Under the pieces are notes generated by a model. The model ran no database searches. It saw only the letters and a list, made by a program, of their open reading frames with translations, and had not been told where the DNA came from. Both the position numbers and the translations under genes were made by a program. 64,000 nt of DNA, from NCBI RefSeq assembly GCF_014638275.1, contig NZ_BMFJ01000001.1:1538338-1602337 (forward strand). Reading direction: 5' to 3'. Positions within the stretch are counted from its first letter, which is position 1. The number at the start of each line of letters is the position of its first letter. Below are positions 61,366 to 64,000 of the stretch, piece after piece. The DNA comes from Primorskyibacter flagellatus (GTDB lineage: Bacteria; Pseudomonadota; Alphaproteobacteria; Rhodobacterales; Rhodobacteraceae).

Positions 61366-62400
61366 ATGAAGACACTGATAGCAACCGCCCTCGCCGGGCT
61401 GATCGCCCTGCCGGTCGCCGCGCAGGACATGCCGGAGACCGAATTCAACGTCGTAGGGTCAATCGGCACGCTGTCGATGTACACCGACAAGGAACTGCCG
61501 TTCTGGAGCGAACAGGTCCCGGCGGAGACCGGCGGCAAGGTGAAGGCCAACGTGAAGCCCTTCACCGAACTGGGGTTCAAGGGCGGTGAGATCTTCCGCC
61601 TTGTCAGCACCGGCACGTTGCATATGGCGACGACCGTTCTGGCCTACAACTCCGGCGAGGTGCCGATGAACGAAAGTGCCGACCTCGTTGGGCTGCTCGG
61701 CTCGGTCGAGGAGCTGGCGGATGCGGTCGACGCCTGGCGCCCGGCCTTCGCGGAGTTCCTGGAGACCCAGCACAACATCAAGCTTCTGGGCTTCGGCACC
61801 TACCAGGCGCAGGTGATTTACTGCCGCGACGAGTTCACCGCCATCGCCGATCTGGCGGGGCGCAAGGTGCGTGCCTCGGGCGCGTCGCAGCAGGCGTTTG
61901 TCAGCAGCCTTGGCGGTTCGCCGGTGTCCATCGCCTTTGCCGAGGTGTCGTCCTCTCTCGCCTCCGGGGTCGTCGACTGCGCGATCACCGGGGCGCTGTC
62001 GGGCTACAAGGCGAAGTGGAGCGAGAGCGCGCGTTTCATCTCTCCGATGCCGGTCAACTTCGGACTGGCGGCACAGCTGGCGAACCTCGACTGGTGGAAC
62101 GGGCTGGATGCCTCCGTGCAGGAGTACCTGACGACGGGGCTCGCGGGGCTGGAGACGTCGATCTTCGAGCTGGCGGCGACGGAGACAGAGACGGGCCTCG
62201 CCTGCAACACCTCCGGCCCCTGCCCGCACGGCGATCCGGCCGGCATGACGCTGGTCCCACTGACGGAGGCGGACGAGACGCTGGTGGCGGAAAGCGTCGC
62301 TTCGGCCATCCTGCCGGCCTTCGCGGAACGCTGCGGGGCGGAATGCGTTGCGACCTGGAACGAGACGATCGGCGCGTCGCTTGGCGTGACGATCGAGTGA
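61366..62400 (+). CDS. TRAP transporter substrate-binding protein (DctP type)
   Basis: The 344-residue periplasmic protein has a signal peptide (TLIATALAGLIALPVAAQ) and a DctP fold: GFKGGEIFRLVSTGTLHMATTVLAY, then KLLGFGTYQAQVIYCRDEF (residues about 130-148) and the ligand-carboxylate region AGRKVRASGASQQAFVSSLGGSPVSIAFAEV. Its second half has two Cys pairs (CNTSGPC and CGAEC), likely disulfides. GGGAG precedes the ATG. It ends the hyu-TRAP operon, before a strong terminator. Confidence 0.94.
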   Translation: MKTLIATALAGLIALPVAAQDMPETEFNVVGSIGTLSMYTDKELPFWSEQVPAETGGKVKANVKPFTELGFKGGEIFRLVSTGTLHMATTVLAYNSGEVPMNESADLVGLLGSVEELADAVDAWRPAFAEFLETQHNIKLLGFGTYQAQVIYCRDEFTAIADLAGRKVRASGASQQAFVSSLGGSPVSIAFAEVSSSLASGVVDCAITGALSGYKAKWSESARFISPMPVNFGLAAQLANLDWWNGLDASVQEYLTTGLAGLETSIFELAATETETGLACNTSGPCPHGDPAGMTLVPLTEADETLVAESVASAILPAFAERCGAECVATWNETIGASLGVTIE

Positions 62401-62410
62401 ATTAGACGAG

Positions 62411-62439
62411 GCGCGGCGGCTTGGGTCGCCGCGCTTTTT
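62411..62439 (+). terminator. Intrinsic terminator of the hyu-TRAP operon
   Basis: GCGCGGCG (62411-62418) and CGCCGCGC (62427-62434) pair, with an extra G-U inside, followed by five T residues, ten bases after the stop. Confidence 0.9.
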
Positions 62440-62579
62440 CACTTTCCCTCGATCAATAAGCGGAGGGCTGCGCCGACCCGCCCCGTCGCACCAGAGGTGC
62501 GCCGTTATTTGCTGGCCCGCCTCTGGCGTGACCGGCGGCGCTGCCCTCGTTTCTAACCACAGGCGTTGCTTCGCGGCGT

Positions 62580-62909
62580 CTAGCCCGCGATCCCCTCCGG
62601 CAGCTCCTCCAGCGGCGTCTGGATAAACGCCCGGCTCCCGTCGACATGCCAGGCCTGCGCGATGTCCTCCCTCAGAAGTTCCAGCCGGAAGCCGTTCCGC
62701 TCCCCTCCCCGGAACTGGTCGTAGCGGGTCCAGTAGGTGTCACCCTCCAGACCCCAGATGCCGCCCTCCTCCGCCCCGTCGGCGAAGCGCAGGGCGCAGG
62801 TGCCGTCGGGGCGATAGGTCACGGCAGCCGCCCGCGCCCCGGTCGCGGGGTCGAAGGCGTTGAGCGTGCGGCCCATGAGGAACCGGTGAACATCGTCAGG
62901 CGTCATCAT
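62580..62909 (-). CDS. Small protein of unknown function
   Basis: The 109-residue protein has no signal peptide. It opens with a short helix TPDDVHRFLMGRTLNAFDP and continues as alternating strands (GARAAAVTYRPDGTCALRFADGAEEGGIWGLEGDTYWTRYDQFRGG), a lipocalin-like or DUF995-like beta pattern in which a W-x-x-x-G-D-x-Y-W segment is typical. The family is not certain. It lies 38 bases after the hutU start-distal end's neighbour, on the same strand, and may share its transcript. Confidence 0.7.
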   Translation of the reverse strand: MMTPDDVHRFLMGRTLNAFDPATGARAAAVTYRPDGTCALRFADGAEEGGIWGLEGDTYWTRYDQFRGGERNGFRLELLREDIAQAWHVDGSRAFIQTPLEELPEGIAG

Positions 62910-62947
62910 GGCCCGAGCCTACCCCAAGCCGGGGCCACCGCAATGGG

Positions 62948-64000
62948 TCACAGCCCGAGGATCCCCGGCAGGCGCAGCCCGTGGTCCTTTGCGCATGCAA
63001 TCGCATCCTCATAGCCCGCATCCGCATGGCGCCAGACCCCCGAGGCCGGGTCGTTCCACAGAACGCGTTCCAGACGGCGGGCGGCATCCTCTGTCCCGTC
63101 GGCGACGATGACCATACCGGCGTGCTGGGAAAAGCCCATGCCGACGCCGCCGCCGTGGTGCAGCGACACCCAGGTCGCCCCGCTCGCCGTGTTGATCAGC
63201 GCGTTCAGCAGCGGCCAGTCGGACACCGCATCCGATCCGTCCTTCATCGCCTCCGTCTCGCGGTTCGGGGAGGCGACGGAGCCGGAATCCAGATGGTCGC
63301 GGCCGATGACCACCGGGGCCTTCAGCTCTCCGGACGCGACCATCTCGTTGAACTTCAGCCCGGCGCGGTGCCGGTCGCCAAGGCCGATCCAGCAGATGCG
63401 GGCGGGCAGGCCCTGAAAGGCGATCCGCTCGCGCGCCATGTCGAGCCATGTGTGAAGATGAGTGTTGTCGGGGAACAGCTCCTTCATCGCCTGATCGGTC
63501 TTGTAGATATCCTCCGGATCGCCGGAGAGGGCACACCAGCGGAAGGGACCGATCCCCTTGCAGAACAGGGGCCGGATATAGGCGGGCACGAAACCGGGGA
63601 AGGCAAAGGCGTTTTCCAGCCCCTCGTCCTTGGCGACCTGCCGGATGTTGTTGCCGTAGTCGAGCACCGGAACACCGTCGTTCCAGAAGTCGACCATCGC
63701 GGCGACATGCACCTTCATCGAGGCGCGGGCGGCCTTTTCGACGGCCTTCGGATCGCTCTCCCGCTTCCCGCGCCATTCGGCCATGCTCCAGCCCTGCGGC
63801 AGGTAGCCGTTCACCGGGTCGTGGGCGGAGGTCTGGTCGGTCACGATATCGGGGCGGATGCCGCGCCGGTGGATTTCCGGGAAGATATCGGCGGCGTTGC
63901 CGAGCAGGCCGACGGATTTCGCCTCTCCGGCCTTTGTCCAGCGGGAGATCATCTCCATCGCCTCGTCCAGCGTTTCGGCCTTTTCGTCGAGGTATCTGGT
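62948..64000 (-). CDS. hutU: Urocanate hydratase, 5' part beyond the window
   Basis: The last 350 codons of urocanase are present; the frame runs open to the right edge. The enzyme turns urocanate to imidazolone propionate in histidine breakdown, using tightly bound NAD. Visible are [18 protein letters not shown], the active-site region [20 protein letters not shown] with the reactive cysteine, [18 protein letters not shown] and the C-terminal [23 protein letters not shown]. Other hut genes are not in view and may lie to the right. Confidence 0.97.
   Translation of the reverse strand, partial: TRYLDEKAETLDEAMEMISRWTKAGEAKSVGLLGNAADIFPEIHRRGIRPDIVTDQTSAHDPVNGYLPQGWSMAEWRGKRESDPKAVEKAARASMKVHVAAMVDFWNDGVPVLDYGNNIRQVAKDEGLENAFAFPGFVPAYIRPLFCKGIGPFRWCALSGDPEDIYKTDQAMKELFPDNTHLHTWLDMARERIAFQGLPARICWIGLGDRHRAGLKFNEMVASGELKAPVVIGRDHLDSGSVASPNRETEAMKDGSDAVSDWPLLNALINTASGATWVSLHHGGGVGMGFSQHAGMVIVADGTEDAARRLERVLWNDPASGVWRHADAGYEDAIACAKDHGLRLPGILGL

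Noticed and set aside
59905..62400. 831-codon plus-strand frame covering the TRAP permease and binding protein
   Set aside because: Only its last 344 codons (from 61366) are the binding protein; the earlier part is out of frame with the large permease gene and lacks protein character.

Overview
The window is a dense, high-GC (by eye roughly two-thirds G+C) chromosomal segment from an alphaproteobacterium. It is most likely a member of the Rhodobacterales (roseobacter/Paracoccaceae lineage). The pointers are the gene orders trpD-trpC-moaC-moeA-lexA-comEC-gltX-gltA and argC-ccmE-...-ccmF-ccmH, an alphaproteobacterial LexA box (GAAC-N7-GAAC) before lexA, two VPLPA-type C-terminal sorting signals, a fused 2-oxoacid:ferredoxin oxidoreductase, and many TRAP, TTT and ABC uptake genes. 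No rRNA, convincing tRNA, insertion sequence, CRISPR array or replication origin was seen.

Region 1 (1-14.8 kb) is catabolic and transport-rich. On the minus strand lie two periplasmic-binding-protein-like genes without signal peptides (BMP type and NMT1 type), a tripartite tricarboxylate transporter (tctB-tctA-tctC) coupled to uraD (OHCU decarboxylase of urate breakdown), a divergent LysR regulator, a flavin reductase, and an amidohydrolase joined to a branched-chain-type ABC importer. In that importer LivM, LivG and LivF are fused into one 834-residue polypeptide. A SnoaL-like gene and a GntR/FCD regulator follow, with a repeated TTGCATGCA element in front of the divergent pair. Purine/ureide or related nitrogen-compound use is the common theme, but this is inferred.

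Region 2 (15-31 kb) is mostly housekeeping: guaB, a beta-hydroxyacid dehydrogenase, a membrane-anchored divergent polysaccharide deacetylase, then a plus-strand run trpD-ung-trpC-moaC-moeA (start/stop overlaps at three of the junctions), a CoA-transferase, lexA with an SOS box inside its promoter, a convergent comEC, gltX and gltA.

Region 3 (31-45 kb, minus strand) holds a PaaG-like hydratase/isomerase, ccmH, ccmF, a holin-endolysin pair, ccmE, argC, a VPLPA-CTERM protein, murI, an acyltransferase, a small periplasmic protein and the large oxidoreductase with a divergent LysR gene. The holin-endolysin pair resembles the lysis module that serves gene transfer agents in this order, and a CtrA-like site lies about 47 bases before it. 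This is the most interesting biological lead in the window.

Region 4 (45.6-54.6 kb) has a candidate small RNA with a strong terminator, a PRC-barrel protein, purL, a second VPLPA-CTERM protein, bolA-like/39-codon ORF/grxD chained by overlaps, mntP behind a yybP-ykoY manganese riboswitch, zapA, a coiled-coil protein and tkt. Region 5 (54.6-64 kb) is a second catabolic block: a LysR regulator, hydantoinase/oxoprolinase subunits hyuA-hyuB, a TRAP transporter (small permease, large permease, binding protein), a hypothetical protein and the 3' part of hutU. Intergenic spaces carry several families of GC-rich dispersed repeats, including an 18-bp tandem array near 40.4 kb.
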